From contig LR746278.1 of the NCBI GenBank assembly GCA_902729315.2, positions 4,659,501 through 4,723,500 on the forward strand: 64,000 nucleotides of DNA, in the 5' to 3' direction. The translations under genes were made by a program, and so were the position numbers. The DNA comes from Spirodela intermedia. Taxonomy: Eukaryota; Streptophyta; Magnoliopsida; Alismatales; Araceae. The notes under the pieces are model-generated. The model did no database searches, had not been told where the DNA came from, and was given only the letters and a program-made list of their open reading frames with translations. Below, piece by piece: positions 47,850 through 62,500 of the stretch (position 1 is the stretch's first letter; every line of letters begins with the position of its first letter).

Positions 47850-50280
47850 TATAATATATAGCTTTTGAAAATGTCAATGATTTAATCAATCCACAACTTG
47901 GGTCAAGTGATGGGAGGGAAATGTAAGATGAAAGGCAAGGACCTCCTTTAGCAAACCTTGTCCTGATCCTAGAATGTGCAACTGCTTTCTCTTCTGCTGC
48001 CCTCTGCCGGTGCAAGTAAGTGGCCAGTGTATGCAGACTATAAAGGTCAACAGGCCCATATCTAGAACACGAGAGCTTAGTTTCCCAAGGAACAACATGA
48101 AATGCACAAGGAGAAAGGTTGTAGTCACAACTCAATTGCAAAACCTCTTTGTTCATTCCCATCCCAGGCTTTGTTGGGTAGCTAGCATGTTTGTTTAATT
48201 AAATCAATAGCCAAAACATTATTCATACAAGTACACCATGGGTTTCAATAGCCCCCATATTGGTTCATTCATAGGAGCTTCATCTTCACCAAGATAGTAG
48301 TTTTATGCAATTTATTTGAATCACTGGATTATAGTTCATCAAAATCTACCATAAACAACAAATTAGGGCTGTCAATGGCCTGCATTTGAAAAGCCCAATG
48401 ATTAGAGTGAGATGATCTTGTCTTTGACAAAATAGAAAATTTAAAGAGCAAGATAAAAAAGGACAATCCACAGGGCCAGATGATGTCAACTCTCTTAATA
48501 TTTTAGCTACTAAGATTTGCCGCCAATATTAAAATAGTTGTCTATGCACCAATTTCAGACTTATGTCATTAAATTTAAAAGTCAATTGTTTGTAGAATGT
48601 CTGATTGGGTCAATTCTTGATCTCATCAAATCTAAGGTGAAAGCCTAGAGCTTGGTCCACCCCATTCAGTGTCAACAAAAATTTCTCCATTGCATCTGAA
48701 GAAGAAATTAGAACATTAGGGAAATATATTGAACCATATAACATAAAGTGTTCAAATATGTTATGCGATTCATCAACGAGAGAACATAGCTTTCAATCTC
48801 AGCCTCCTAATTCTAGCAACTAGGTTGTATAGCATGCTAACTATGAGATAGTGTATAGCTTGCTTAAGCCTTTTACTATTACCACTAAGTTTCCAAAGTA
48901 TGGAAGGCCTTTTCCTCTCACAATTAAATTTTTGCATAGCTAACTTGGTTCAAGATTGTTGTATAAAATAATGTACAAACTAAATAAAATCAGAAAGAAT
49001 GTAGAAAAAATGTGGGTGTATACACGCATGTGTGTGTGTGTGTGAGAGAGAAAGAGATCAAACAAGACAAAGATTTTACAAGGTTTTGGTAGTTCTATGT
49101 TCTTGAAGCCAAATCAGGTTGATTCTTTGAACAAAGTCTATTTAGAATCTACAATAATACATTTGGGCCTCCTCTTAGTCTTTTTTCTCTAAAAACATTA
49201 GGACGAAAGGTTGGTACTGAGATGCATCATTGTAGGTTGTTAATGGGAGATGCAAATGGACCTAGGTTTGGCAAATAAGATTACATACTTTTTCACTTCA
49301 AAAACTTTTTTCACATTTTTTCATATTTTCTAAAAATATACCACTTACCTATTGACACATCAAAAGTTGGTAGAGAATGAAAAAAATGGGCTTTGAGTCC
49401 ACAAGACATGATATTGGACATTGTGGAAGAATATAAATCAAGCCTTTGATCCAAAATGTGAAAATTTTCTTAACTCAACTATGATGACAAATTGCCCTTG
49501 AATCTAGAAAGGGTTACCTAAATCCAAAAACACACAAAAAAATTACAAATTTTAAAAAAATCACGTTATTGATTACCTCTATATTTTCACCATTCAAGAC
49601 CTTAAATAATCCGAAATATGTTGTGTCTGAAAAAAATCAAACCTCGAGAAAGAGGAACAATTAATACACTACAAATATAACATATTTTCCTTATCATTTT
49701 CGACATAAGTACTTGAATATTGCTTTCAAGGTCATTTTGTCCTTCAAACATATGATGTCCTGGTTTTGCATTTTCAGGTCATTTGGTTCAATTTTTTTGG
49801 CCTTTCTAGGGATTATACGTCACAAAAAATGAGATATTGATACTTACCTATGATGAAACTTTTTCAAGAAATGTAAATAATTTGATCCAGCAGAAAGAAA
49901 TGGTTCTAGTATGAGGGAAGTTCTTAAAATACGGATTTGAAAATTATTTTTACAAAGGATACTAAAAATCCACAGAGGTGCTGGTTAGGTTTGGGTCTTA
50001 CCAACAATTTTTGTCGTCTTGAGGGGGTGCATGTGCAAGGATATAAAATGGGACATTGCCCAATAGTGTAGAGGAGGTTGACACTTGGTTACGTGTGGTA
50101 TTAATGTCAAATCTAGAAAAACTTTCAAGCATTTTACATTTCACAAATAAAGAATTGAGATATTAAAGAGAAGTTATCTATGTTCCCCTCTTGCTGCTCT
50201 TTTTTTAAGATCTCAACCTTTAGAGATGAAAGAATATCCACTGGAAATGAGTAAGTAGGAACCGTTTGACACTATCAAAG
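47850..50280. other. AT-rich intergenic region, no gene recognised
   Basis: Open frames at 47749-48198 occur on both strands without known content. A TG/GA microsatellite lies at about 49029-49054. The region is probably old transposon debris, but no motif could be named. Confidence 0.45.
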
Positions 50281-52950
50281 TTGTGAAGGATTAGAAATCA
50301 AGGCTTGAATCGATAAGCATGAGTATAAGTTGTGGAAAATCAGAATTAGGCCTTAAATTCTTAAAATCTTGCAGTCCATAATGATTGATTCTTTTCATGT
50401 TTTTCATAACACAAGAATCAAAATGATGCTCCTTGAATAAAGAATGAATAATGAATCCAAAAGAAAGTAAAAATCTCTTGATGAAAAGGGAAACTTATTA
50501 TTAATAATTTCATAGAGTTTCTTTGTGGGTGGCTTTAAATAATCCAAATAATAGCTGTGACACTCTTACAAAATCAAATCAGTTTGGAAAAAACTTAAAC
50601 CAAATGAACAGGAAGAGAGTAATTTGCAGCAGAAGATAACAAGATCTGACCTTCAATATAGAAAGCATGAACCTTAGAGAAGAAACTAGTATTTAAATCT
50701 ACAGAACTAGAGTCTTCAACCTTGCATCTATAATGAGGTGACCTTGAATCCACAATATAAGGGACTTTTGAATCCACAAAGGGGCACTTGAATATACAAA
50801 CAGATGGAACAAAACCTTAAATGAAAGAAAAACTCATCACAATTTAAAAGCAACATCTAAAGTTATATGATAGCCTTTATATAGGCCTAGAAAGTAGGAT
50901 GTCTCAAAAAGAGGGTTCTAACTAAGTCTTAAAGGACTTAAAATAAACTCACCTTAGGTGCAGATTCTTACAAGGTTTGAAATAAGGTTTGAAATAACCT
51001 AAAATAAGTTTTGAGTAACATTAAATCACCTTATAGAAGAAAAGAGACAAAGTAGCTTTCTCAAAGTAATTTTTCATGCCTTTGTTGGGTTCAACTGGCT
51101 ATTAGGTCCTCTTTAACTATTCTTCTCTCTACAACCCACTTCTAAAGTAATTAGGGCATTTAGTTTAAGACTCCACTTTGGTTTCTAGGCTTTGGGCAAC
51201 ATCAGTTATTTAGAGTGGTCATTTAACCTATTATTCATGTTATTTATTTGGGCTTAATCTCAGTTTTTAGGAGGCTTAATCATTTGAGCCTTCCCATCAT
51301 GTAGCTTAAGCTTTGTCTTCATGTCATCTCGGTTTCTAATGTTTTGCTTTTCTCATTTCATTTGAATAATAATATACACTCACTTTTTCTGAAAAGGAAC
51401 TCACTTATGAGTTTTCATGTTGCTCTACATAGTTGTTGTAAATATTTATTGGATGTTTAGGTTCTAAGATATGCTTATTTATTTTACTAAATCAATGGCA
51501 TATGCACTATCATTAATGTATTTGTAAAATTATCAATGATCCATATTTCTTTTGAATTAAATAGTCATATGTATCAATTGATAATCTATCTCTCTACAAC
51601 TATAGCATGACCAAATCACCAACTTTAAAAGTTTTTTCTGTGTTTCATCTGGTGATAAGTAAGTAATGCAAATTCTAATTAAGTTAGATAATGCTCCCAA
51701 GTTTTTTGAATCTGTCTATTTTATAAACTTCTTGTGCATGTGGTCCATATTTCACTATTTCTTGTATTTAAAACTCATTTATTCTCTTCTCCCATGAATT
51801 TTTTATATATATATATTAGGTAATACGTACAACAAGGACTCAAAAATTTGATAAATCAGCACTAAAAAAGATCTAATCCATGGAAACTATGCATAGTTGA
51901 TATTCTTTGGCATGGGCCATTCATGAATAGCTTGAACGTTTTCTTTATCAACATTATCAATTTTTATCTCATCTGCACTACTTTTATCTCATTTTAAGCG
52001 GCCTAAAAATAGGTTTAGATATAACATTTTAACATGTAGTTTTTGCCCTTTTTGATAAAAAGATCATCCCATTTGAATCCCATAACCACATTATTTAGTT
52101 TATAAACTGATTATGCAGTCACCTTTTTCAATATCCCATTTAGAGCCACTCTTAAATGAAGAAATCACATAATATTCATATTTTGCTAAATTTATTAAAA
52201 AATGCGAAGTATAAAACTCCTATACATATTCTACTAGAATTTTAACATCTTGTTTGTCGTTCTGATAATTTTCTCTCGATAACTTGGCCTTTATCTTCAT
52301 ACTTCTCACTAATGTTTTTTTGAAAATTAAAAATAATTCTGCCGGAGAAATGATGTCATCAATAGGTTTGACTCCTCATCTTTGCAACAGCCTCAACAAG
52401 GATAAATCTAAGACTTAAAACCGTGTTGCAATACCACTCTACGCAGAAAATGATTCAGAAGAGTAGAAATCAGGTCTGGAGTCTACAAGTGATGAAATTA
52501 GAAGTTACATAAAATCAGAAGTTGGTTTCAAATCCTCTAAGAGGAAAATTCCTCAATCCTTGAGTGTACAAGGATTAAAATCATGTATCCTAAATCTAAA
52601 AAGGATGCTTGAATCTAGAAGTAAAATAGAAGCCTCACATAGTGAAAGATGAAAGAAAAGTGTATTGTTGACAATCTCCTAGTATTATAGCACACTAGCC
52701 TTTAAATAGGCCAAAAATTAGCTGTAATGCTCCTAGAAAATAAGATCACTCAAAGAAAACAAACTAAAAGTGAATTAGCAATAAGAAAATTAGTAGCACA
52801 GAGTTCAGCATGTAATTCACAAATTTATTTGGGCTCAATCTCATTTTGGGCCTTCTCATCTTCCTAGGCAACTATTTATGTTTCCAAGCTGCCTGGTACA
52901 CCAATGTTGTGCTTGTCTCACCTCTTTGAATGGTGTCCCACATCATATTC
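50280..52950 (-). mobile_element. Collapsed Ty3/gypsy retrotransposon, minus strand
   Basis: Between two related LTR-like segments (about 50600-51370 and 52439-52950) only about 1.1 kb remains. The minus strand shows a reverse-transcriptase segment VDKENVQAIHEWPMPKNI near 51890-51980, where gypsy elements have VDEEKVKAIQEWPTPK. It also shows an integrase C-terminal segment near 51480-51660 (KTFKVGDLVML, IDTYDYL-QKKYGSL; compare KVGDLVMLRKERFP-GTY-KL). RT precedes integrase in the minus direction, which is the gypsy order. A decayed primer site (plus GTTGCAATACCA, 52425-52436) abuts the right LTR. The left end holds a further LTR-like piece from about 50280 to 50620. All coding is broken. Confidence 0.75.
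52439..52950 (-). repeat. Right (5') LTR of the gypsy relic
   Basis: Shares several blocks with 50600-51370 and with 56340-56750: GCAGAAAA..AGAGTAGAAAT, GCCTTTAAATAGGCC (TATA-like when read in either direction), TTAGCTGTAATGCTCCT, and TTATTTGGGCTCAATCTCA. It lies about 640 bases beyond the Rab3GAP stop codon. The outer end is approximate. Confidence 0.65.
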
Positions 52951-53592
52951 ACAACGTGCTTCTTTTTGGTGAGGTACATCAGAAGTGAGATGACCGACTC
53001 TAGGTTATCGTCGTTCCCCAAAAGAACTCTGATTGGACTAGAGGAATGACCTTCGCCCCTTTTTTTTCCTATCTAAACTTTAAATTGCTAGGGGGGCAGC
53101 AGAGCCTCAGACATTCCCTGTCGGGGTAGAAACCCATCGGATGCTTCAATGCCACACCATTGGTGAATTTTTATGCTTCTAGAAGAGAAAAACAGGCACA
53201 TTCTTCACCTTCACAGGGCACTGGGTTCACAGAGAGGTGAGGGATATATATGGCTTCTTTTGCTGTTTTACTCTCGGGATTCACCATCCCGCTCCTGAGG
53301 AAACATCCGTGAGAAGAATAAAAATTCTGGCTCAGGAACTTTAAATTGACAGTCATATGATATCCTCGCAAAGAATCAATCAGGTGTTTGATAACATCTG
53401 CGAAAACTGCTGTGCAGGCTGTCAAAAGCCTATCTCTTCTTTGTTTACATTTAAGCACAAAACTGTACATTTTCTCGACGGGTTTCCTTTTATTCAAATG
53501 AATAAATGGGGGCCAAAATGGTTACTTACAGACCACAATCTTGTCGTCGTGTGATGAAGAAGCCGAGAAAGCCCCAATGTGGGGATATTGCT

Positions 53593-56500
53593 TCACGAAC
53601 CAGCCCAATCACCCTCACTGAGGTGAGATGGGGCCATGGAAGGGGCAGCACTTGGCGGTGGCTGCTTCTTTGTAAATAAAGATGGCTTCCCATCAAACAG
53701 GTTAGAGAACATACTGGCATTCTTGTCTTCAAGCTTCTTCTGGTCCTTGGTGGCTGGTCTTGGCAGAATCTCCTTGTCTTTCCCCATAAATGAAAGGTGA
53801 AGTTTCTTGAGCCGGCTTCTTGGCTCCTCCAAGGCTGTCTCTCCAGAGACCCATCTGGCCTCTGGATGAGTGAGGATTTTCTCTACCGTTTCATACACCT
53901 GAAACACCCATTTCATAAAGTTCTCGATTTAAATAAGAGAAAGGGACAGCAGCAATCAATAGGGGATTCTAACTAACTCCGAGCGTCAGAACTTTATTAA
54001 TTATCAATTTTGGTAGTTCTGACCTTGCAAAGGTCGTCAATGATGTCAATTGGCAAGCCGCTCTGACATGTGGTGCTTATATAGTCCTTGCACTCATAGA
54101 ATAGCTTCGGAATGTTTCCAGCCTTTGCCAGGACGCTTTCAGCAACAACAAAGCCTGAGCAAAGCTGAAACAAGAGATCATGGAGGGTAATGTTAACACC
54201 GACTCATCTGGTCCTTGTTGAAAGATGAATCATAGCATTTTTATTGAATTATTATTTGTAAATCTAGACAGAGTGAGAGATGACAAATAATGTGACGGAG
54301 AGACAAGGGAGAGAGGAAAGGAGAGAGTAGGCTATGAGGGGAGGGGGAGGGGATAATTATCAAATCATATCCATTGACATTAAATTGATTATTGCAAACG
54401 ATTTCAGCCTGATTTATGGCGGAGGCCTATAGTTATTGGCGAAAATTGGTTATCAATATATCCGGTGAAATAGTCTAATTAACTGAAGTGGATTCCAATA
54501 GGGAGAAAGCAATCGATTTTATACTTTGCAGGAACCAATTAATTACATCGATTAACATGACATAACGAGAAACAAGCAATGGAATTTCTCAATTCCGATT
54601 GGATGACTATTTCACGCAAGAGATTTGCTACTATTATGGACATAGGCATACTGCGTTATTAATCTGAATTCTCTATGCATTCATCCGTCCAGGAAGGATA
54701 GAATTGTGGAGATATTATTAAGTGTTGCAAATTGATAAAAAAGATAAAGATAGAGGTACGAAAATTCCAGTGAAAGTACTCCGTTAAACAACATAATAAC
54801 TCTCACATAATAAGAGTTATTTTGTGAGTTCGAAGATCAATTTATAGAATGATAAAGAAGCTCCTCTTATTTCCAGAGTATAACCTAAGAACAGGAAGTA
54901 CTAAGATGAATAATTGGTAGTGTTTAAAAGTAAATAAGTCAGAGGCAAGCAAAAAAAAAATTCTCATAAATTGAAGCTGATGGAATATTCCGAAATATTA
55001 TGTCTAGTCTTGAACAGATTTCCCCAGTACAGCGGTAAATAGTACGGCACTGATGAAATCTAAGATAACTAATGGAGCGCTTGTGACAGTGATAAAAAAA
55101 TCAAGAAACCAATCCTACATGATACCTCAATGGGAAAACCTAATAAGAAAGTTCTTTTTGTTGTTTGGCCTACATGAGCCTACTACGCCTGTCTGGGCCT
55201 ATTAGATCTTCTTGGCCCATTAACCTCGTACCATTTCTGAATTCACCGTCCCTCACCTAGGGTTTCGGAGTTCATCCTCCCCAGTGCTTTTCACCTTGTG
55301 TTTTCAGTGGAATCCTCTCTCCCTCTTAGATTTCTGCACAATGCAATGATACGTTCTCTGATACATAAGATTACGATAAAAAACTAGTCCTTTGGTGTGC
55401 CCTAAGTGGTTTTCTTTCCTCTTTTAATCTTGGTGCTAACATTTGAGATTACTGCTCCAGTAAATAAAGGACCAAAGGCATTATATCACTCCTCCCAATT
55501 GACCACTCCTCGGCATATTATCCCACGCTACCACTCTATGCATAGCTTTCATAGCGTCCCAATGAGGTGACAGGGGCACTATCATTTCAGTCAAAAGAAA
55601 AAAAATGTAAATATTTACAAAGATCTTGAAATTTATTTTAATATTTCAAACATTATTGGACTGTTACATAAAAACAAACAAATAATTGAATCTGAAAAAT
55701 ATGATTTAGTTTTTTTATTTGCCTGAAAGAGGAAAATGGACGAAACATTAGCTAGAATGAATTACTTGCCATTGAAAGGAACAACTGCTCAAGAAGCTCA
55801 GAAGGGGGGATAGACGCCATGGATGTTAAGGTGCTCTCACTGGAAGAAAAGGTCAGCAGTGAGTTATCTAAATTATGATTCATATAGCCTAATAGTATAA
55901 CACCCAGAATGTACTCACACAGCCAAATCTTCATCAAAAAGTGGTGCCTGTTTTGCCGCAGGTAATGGTTTAGCTGTTTCCCATAGTTCACGCCATAAAT
56001 TCCCTGCAGAAGTTCAACATGATACAAGATATCTCATAAGCCGATGTCAGAGATGAAAACTGATGAAACAAGTGCCCACAGAATAATAAACACTGCCAGA
56101 CAGGAAGCCAACAATATTCTATAAGAAAAAAATCAATCTAAATCCCAAGAGGCAATTTCTTTTATTGGGTGAATGATCTGTAAGTCAACCCTCCACATAA
56201 TGCAACAGACGTCAAGGAAGGATGAAAACTCAAGCCTTAAATACTCAATCCTACTCCGCAATGATTTGTTTTAGATGATCCTTAAATCCACAAGGATCAA
56301 AGTAACGCCACTTGAATTCACCGGAAAATAGAGATTTAATACAACTTGATGCAGAAAAAGTAGCAGAGTAGAAATTTGAGCCTTGAATCCATTAGGTACG
56401 AAGTACTAAATCCTTAGGACCACAAGGATTGCATTGGACTATCCCTGAATGTACACGGATCAGAATAACGCCCCTTGAATCCTCAAGGGTTGCTTGAATC

Positions 56501-59500
56501 TACAAGCAAAGGTAATCTCATGAAGAGAAAAAAAACGTATTGTGGAAATGTGTTAGCCTTTAAATCAACTGAAATCTGCTGTTACTCTCCTCAAAATCTG
56601 GATCAGTTAGAAAAATAATGTTCAAGCAAGAACTGCCGCACTATTCTGACCTGTGAGTGTAAGAGTCCTGACCCACAACTCCCCCAGGTTATTTGCATCC
56701 TTCTTGGATTAAAATGCAAGAACTTGTCATAGCATGAAGCTTATATCAAGTGCTAGGTAGAGATCTCGTAAACAAGTCAGTCTGTTTGCTATTCTTACTC
56801 CGACCTTGACCTCCTACAAAGAAAATCCTGCAGACAAGGCACGAACAAGACTGCTATGTAGGTACCACTACGCCTTCAACAGACAGCATCCATTGACATG
56901 GCCATCTTGGCTCTGCTGTCCTGTCCAACTTCAATAAATGATCCACATGGGATGGATAGATGAAACCAAATGGCATAGCTTCGCTAGTTATGTACACAAG
57001 TTTGTGAGTATATCACATATCTGTCAATATGTGATAAGATATATTGAATCAAAAGACGTTATTTGAAAATGATGTTAAGAGTCACAAATCTTGATGAGCA
57101 CCATGGACAATGATAGGCAAGAAATCTTCATAGAAGAAGGACAGCAAATTTTCTCCTTTGGACAACTTGAAATCGTAGGAAAGTTTACAATCTTTCTATT
57201 CTTGGCAATATTTTTCACGGGATGCTAGTTTGCTTGATAAGTTGGGTAACGGATAAGTATGTGTAATGCTTTAACATTCAAACGACTAAGTTTGCAAATA
57301 CTGCTTGTTTCCCTAACTTCTACTCCAATTACTAGTATGTATAAGTCATATTCATCTTTGTGCATACATGGTGACATAGGATACTACAATACATGAGAAA
57401 GCCCAAAATTTGTGACTCAGGTGCCCTAAAAACATACAGCAAAGGCTAGAGACATTTCAAGAAGTTAGACCCAAAACTGCATGCATAGCTCGTCGGACTT
57501 CTAGGAGCTATCGACTTCGAATACTGTCCAAGTTTTGAGGCTTAATAGAAACCCAATGGTCGAGATACTGACAGTCTTAATGATATCGATACGTCCAACC
57601 TCATCATTAATTATCTTGACCTGTTGTGGGAATCTTGTTTGAATCCAAGGATCCAGGAAAGGTGCTCCTGGTTTAAGAGTGCCAATGGGAAACGAAAAGG
57701 ACCCAGAGCTATTGTGTGTGCAGATAGATTATAGAAAGCTCCATAGGGATCTTGAAAAGTCATATGGGTGTACATTTCAATAACAATTTTGTTGATACAG
57801 TGAAAAGATTTACCTTCTCCCTGCATCCTTCCACTTAAGCAACCTCCACTTGACGATACATCCTCACTATCACATAAATCATTGGTTTCCTTCCAATCTG
57901 GAGGTGAGTACCACCTGATAAAGTCTTCTAAAATGCATCCAGGATTCGCAGCCTAATATACAATTTGTTGAAGTATGTAAGATGATATTAAATGCTTGAA
58001 ACTTCTGTATCTGTAAAACAAGGTACCACTTCTATAATAAGTGCTTAGAGTAAGGACATAACCTTGAAAGCTTGCATGTCAGACAGCAGCTGAGAACATC
58101 CAGCCCCAATACTGAAATATAAGACATAACAATGCTGCATGAGATATTTCATGAAGACAAGGAAAAACAAAAGTTACAGCAGCTTCTTCTCTCTTAAGTA
58201 ATGAGGATTTACATGAAAACCTAAATAACATACATAAGACGTCCAAATCCTGAAAGATATACCATGAAATGTGAATTGCGTATTTCTGATCTCTTAAGGT
58301 ATGAGAAAGCCTGCTCATTAGGAATTTAAAACAATTGAAGCCTATTTAAGCAACAACTTAATAGTATGTGACGAATCTCATATTTGAAGCCCATCAAATA
58401 ACGACGAATCTCATATTCTTCTTGGGCAAGTTAGATAGGAACTTGATGAAATACTATCAATGAAAAACAGATTTAGTTTTTGAAACTGTATAACTTAGGT
58501 AAGGAAAATCAGTACAAATATTATGAATGAAAATCTTATGAGTAAAAATAGCAAGAAAACTTGTCAGATTAAAACTAGGTGTATTGTGTCGATTCTTTTG
58601 AGTCATATATCTGGAAATCCCCGGAAACTCCTTAGTTACACTATTTCGGACACAACTGGTACGTTCCAAAAAAATAAGCAGCGGATCTCTCCCTTTTTTG
58701 GGGAGTGGCCATTTTGGCGTGTTAATTCTTTCAATGGGGCACCCTGCTTTTTTCGGTAGATCTGGTTGAGGTGGGTTTCGCTTACCAACCACGTAGGTGG
58801 GAATAAGTTCCTATGCCGAGTCTTTCTGGTCCGTTGAACATCTTTTCTTAATTCGCTGTTTCGAACTAGTCAAGACTCCCCACGCACCTCTCTATGGAGT
58901 TGCTTCATTATATAGACACGCGATTTGACTTTGATCATTATGAACTAGAACCAAACAACATAATGTTAACAGTCAGCACAGCCACAATGCAAATGGCTCC
59001 TTTAGTGAGATTATATAAACAAATGCCTGAACCTAATATGCATGAAACTTAACATCCCTTTCATGCAAAGTAGGGCACAGGACCTTGGGCACAGGACCTT
59101 TCATGCAAACTTTAATGTTAACAGAAACACATGGTCGTCATTTCTGTCAAAATGAATTCATGTACAATTGCACAAAAGGATTCTGCACGAGTCGCAGACA
59201 TTAGATATCTGAATCATGGTAATTGGAACCAAGTACCATGATCAATGAAGGAATGCTATGCCTGATTTAATGGAATAACATTTCTACGCTTGCTCAAGGA
59301 GGCAACAAACTTGTTAGGTTAGCAACAATCCTTATGTGGAATGTCCATTTTCGAGTAGCATGATCCGAATAAACACCAAATTTCTTCTGCATCAATAACC
59401 TACGACACGAATATGATAAAAAACTGCACTAGTGTTGCATTCTATCAATTGGTTTCTATAACAATGAATTGGGACAATGATTGTACGCGAAATATCCGGG

Positions 59501-62500
59501 AATAATTTCTGTATAGTTGGTGGTGCGAACATCAAAATCACAACTGAAACTGGTTTACAATTACAACTAGACATCCTTAGTAATATGACAGGTACTTGTA
59601 ATATGACATGATATTTGGTGCATGCCCACTGTCATGGAACAAGGAAACCGGAAAGAAAGGGCTATGTGATACTTGAGCAAGATATACCTCCAACCAATTT
59701 TTAATAAGCTTCTAAATCTTGAACCATTACTATTTTATCCCTCACTAGTCGTGGTCCACACGAAAGTACTGAAATATTTGAATGTTTATTCTTCTTATTA
59801 TGAGTGTTATTGAATGTGCTTTCGTAACATGTGACGTCAAGGTCAAAACAATACCCACAGATCAAAAAGGTTTATAGCGGGCTTCACTCACTAAACAGTT
59901 ACATAGGAACTGAAAGTAAACCCACCAAGCCAAATTATCAGATAAAACCAACGGTAATGTTAAAGACGTCTAATAATAGCTTTTATGATTGAGGTTCAAA
60001 AGAATGTCTGGTTGACTTTTCCAAAGTGAAACTTGTTATGGTTAAACTGCTTGATTAATGAAGAGTTATCTCTAAAGAGGATGCTGCTTGAAGTCTTGCT
60101 TGATCTCTCATTATCATATTGTTTAGCTATCACTTCCCTTTTGAGAACAATCCGATCTTCTTTGTAATGATTCTTACGTATAGTATTCAAGAAATGCCTG
60201 ATCCTGTCCAGCAACTGTTATAAGTTATGAGCATAGCTTTTCCTATCTATCATGAATATACTGCTACAATAGAGCTGTTTCTGAAAACAATCTCCTTGAT
60301 AGAGAGGCACGAATGTCAACATTAATGCCAAAAATAGTTGACACGCATTGGATAAAATAAATAAGGAGAAGGGCAGACCTTCGGCAAAGGTTTCCAAATT
60401 CCATTAAAATGAATTCAGAACAGCCAAGAAGATGAGTTAGCACTTGTGAACAACATTGACCTCATTTAAAACTGCTAGTCATCCTATCCATTTTCTCACT
60501 CTTCATGAACTCATGTAACCAATGCATGCCAATGCATTGGGTGATAACAGTGCTGGGCTGACCTGGTATGACAGTTTCGCAAGCTACCAAGCCCACATCT
60601 TTATTACAGAATATTTCTAGCCAGACCACGTACAAGATTTTCATAAGCTATTCCGTGAACCCAACTTCAACTGGCATAGTGGATGTCATATACCATGCTT
60701 CTTTCCGAAACAAGAAAAAGATGATAACTAGAAGATGTAGTTATACTCAGTTCTTTGCAAGAGATCACACATTTTGGCATTTCAAATAAATGTTTTCTTA
60801 TTTTCTAAGAGACCTTTCCTTTGAACAATGGTTGTTAATTTATAATATTTTTTAGGAGATCAAGAAGCAGCCCTTCTTATTGAGAGGGAACACTGCCGTT
60901 CACTGTCATTTTCTTCCTTATCAATGTCTTATGGACCTTAAGATTATTATCCTCTCCTTTACCTTCCATGATGCTACACCAAAGTAAAGCTTTGAATCCC
61001 AACTTTACCTTTCTAAACATGTCTCATATCCATGATGAAGACAACCCTACTGGTGTCATTTGGATGGTGGGCCGTCCCTCAAGAGCTGAAGTTCTTCAAT
61101 TTCGAAACAATGTCCAATACTATGTATGGCATGCTCCATACCTTACATAACTACTTACAAGAATACTGATCATAGAATTTAAATGCAAGTCTGGCATTGT
61201 GAACAATGGCAATAATTGTGGATACTACATTTCTCATCGCAAGTCAAATTCACACACTGATAGCCAGTGGAAACAGCCATTTGATATTTGTACTGGAGGA
61301 CAATTGAAGTAGATTATAGAAAGAAGTTCCAAAAGACCCCCTATTGAAGATTAATCTACCAAGCTTTTATGACCTCCTTGTCCCGGAGATTTTTTGATTT
61401 GTTACACTTAAGTTGAACAATTTACAATTAATGATAGCTCAAGAGGAAAAATAGGTCAAGCTTGTGGCATTTGAGTAAACGGCAGCATACGGGAAGAACT
61501 AGAACAGGTACAAGGTACACATGAAATATAAGGAAAATAATATTCACGTTCTTCAATGAGATTGGAAAAAATCTTAAAACATAAATTTCTTTCGTCTAAT
61601 TAAGAGAATTTGATACCGGAAATTTTGAAAAAGAAAGTAGGGTATCAAATAAGAAGGTTCCTAAAAGAACTGTATAGATCGTTGTCTAGCACCAAATTAT
61701 CAAAACCGAAATCTCAGATAATATCTCGATTTGAAAGTGGGGTAAAATGGGATATTGACGAAAAGTTGGTGTTAGTACCCAAAGTCAAACTAAATGATGT
61801 TGTAAGGACACTTGAAAGGCCTAAATTATCTCTCATTTCATTTTACTTTTTTGCTGTCCATTTGGTTGATAAGCCCAGGACAATACTGTCCTTGATTCTA
61901 TCAAGATTTTCCCCATGTTTGGTCCTATAAAATCAAAAAATATGACCTATCATATCACATGTACTTGTTTCTCAAAATTTATAGGTTTCATGGATCACAC
62001 TTGCCATGTCAAATTCGTTCTCATCCATTATGGGCCCTACCAAATATATCACATCAGATCTTCAACTAGATTACAAGCAAAGAAGTAAGAAGATAGAGGA
62101 TACTATACTATTCATTTATAATAGGACAAAATTACGTGTATCAAAGATATCAGACCTCCCAGTTCGCAGTACAAACTCCTCAGTTTCTTTAATGAGTTCC
62201 TCTGTTAAAACCGGTCCCTCCTTCATTTCAAGAACGATTTCGATTGTCAGATACGACCATCATATAAATTGAAAACAAAAACCAAAATAACCATAAAAGA
62301 TTTAAGGGACATTACACCTGAGTCAGAGGGGAATATATTTGTTCACCCGTTTCTAGCATGGTTAGGTTCTTGGATGGATTACCAGCACCAAGCCTGAGAA
62401 CATGAGCACCGGTTCTAACTTTTGCATATATCGTAGGCTTTTCGGATAGCTTGTTGAAAAAATCAACTGGATTATCATCCGGACTTCTGCTCACAACAGA

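Noticed and set aside
53171-53497. 108-codon minus-strand frame after the Rab3GAP stop
   Set aside because: No homology recognised; position fits the 3'UTR or downstream flank.
54024-54164. Alternative 5' end at 54164 for the penultimate Rab3GAP exon (adds LCSG before FVVAES)
   Set aside because: It would not be in phase with the upstream exon ending at 55766. The acceptor giving 54154 restores the frame.
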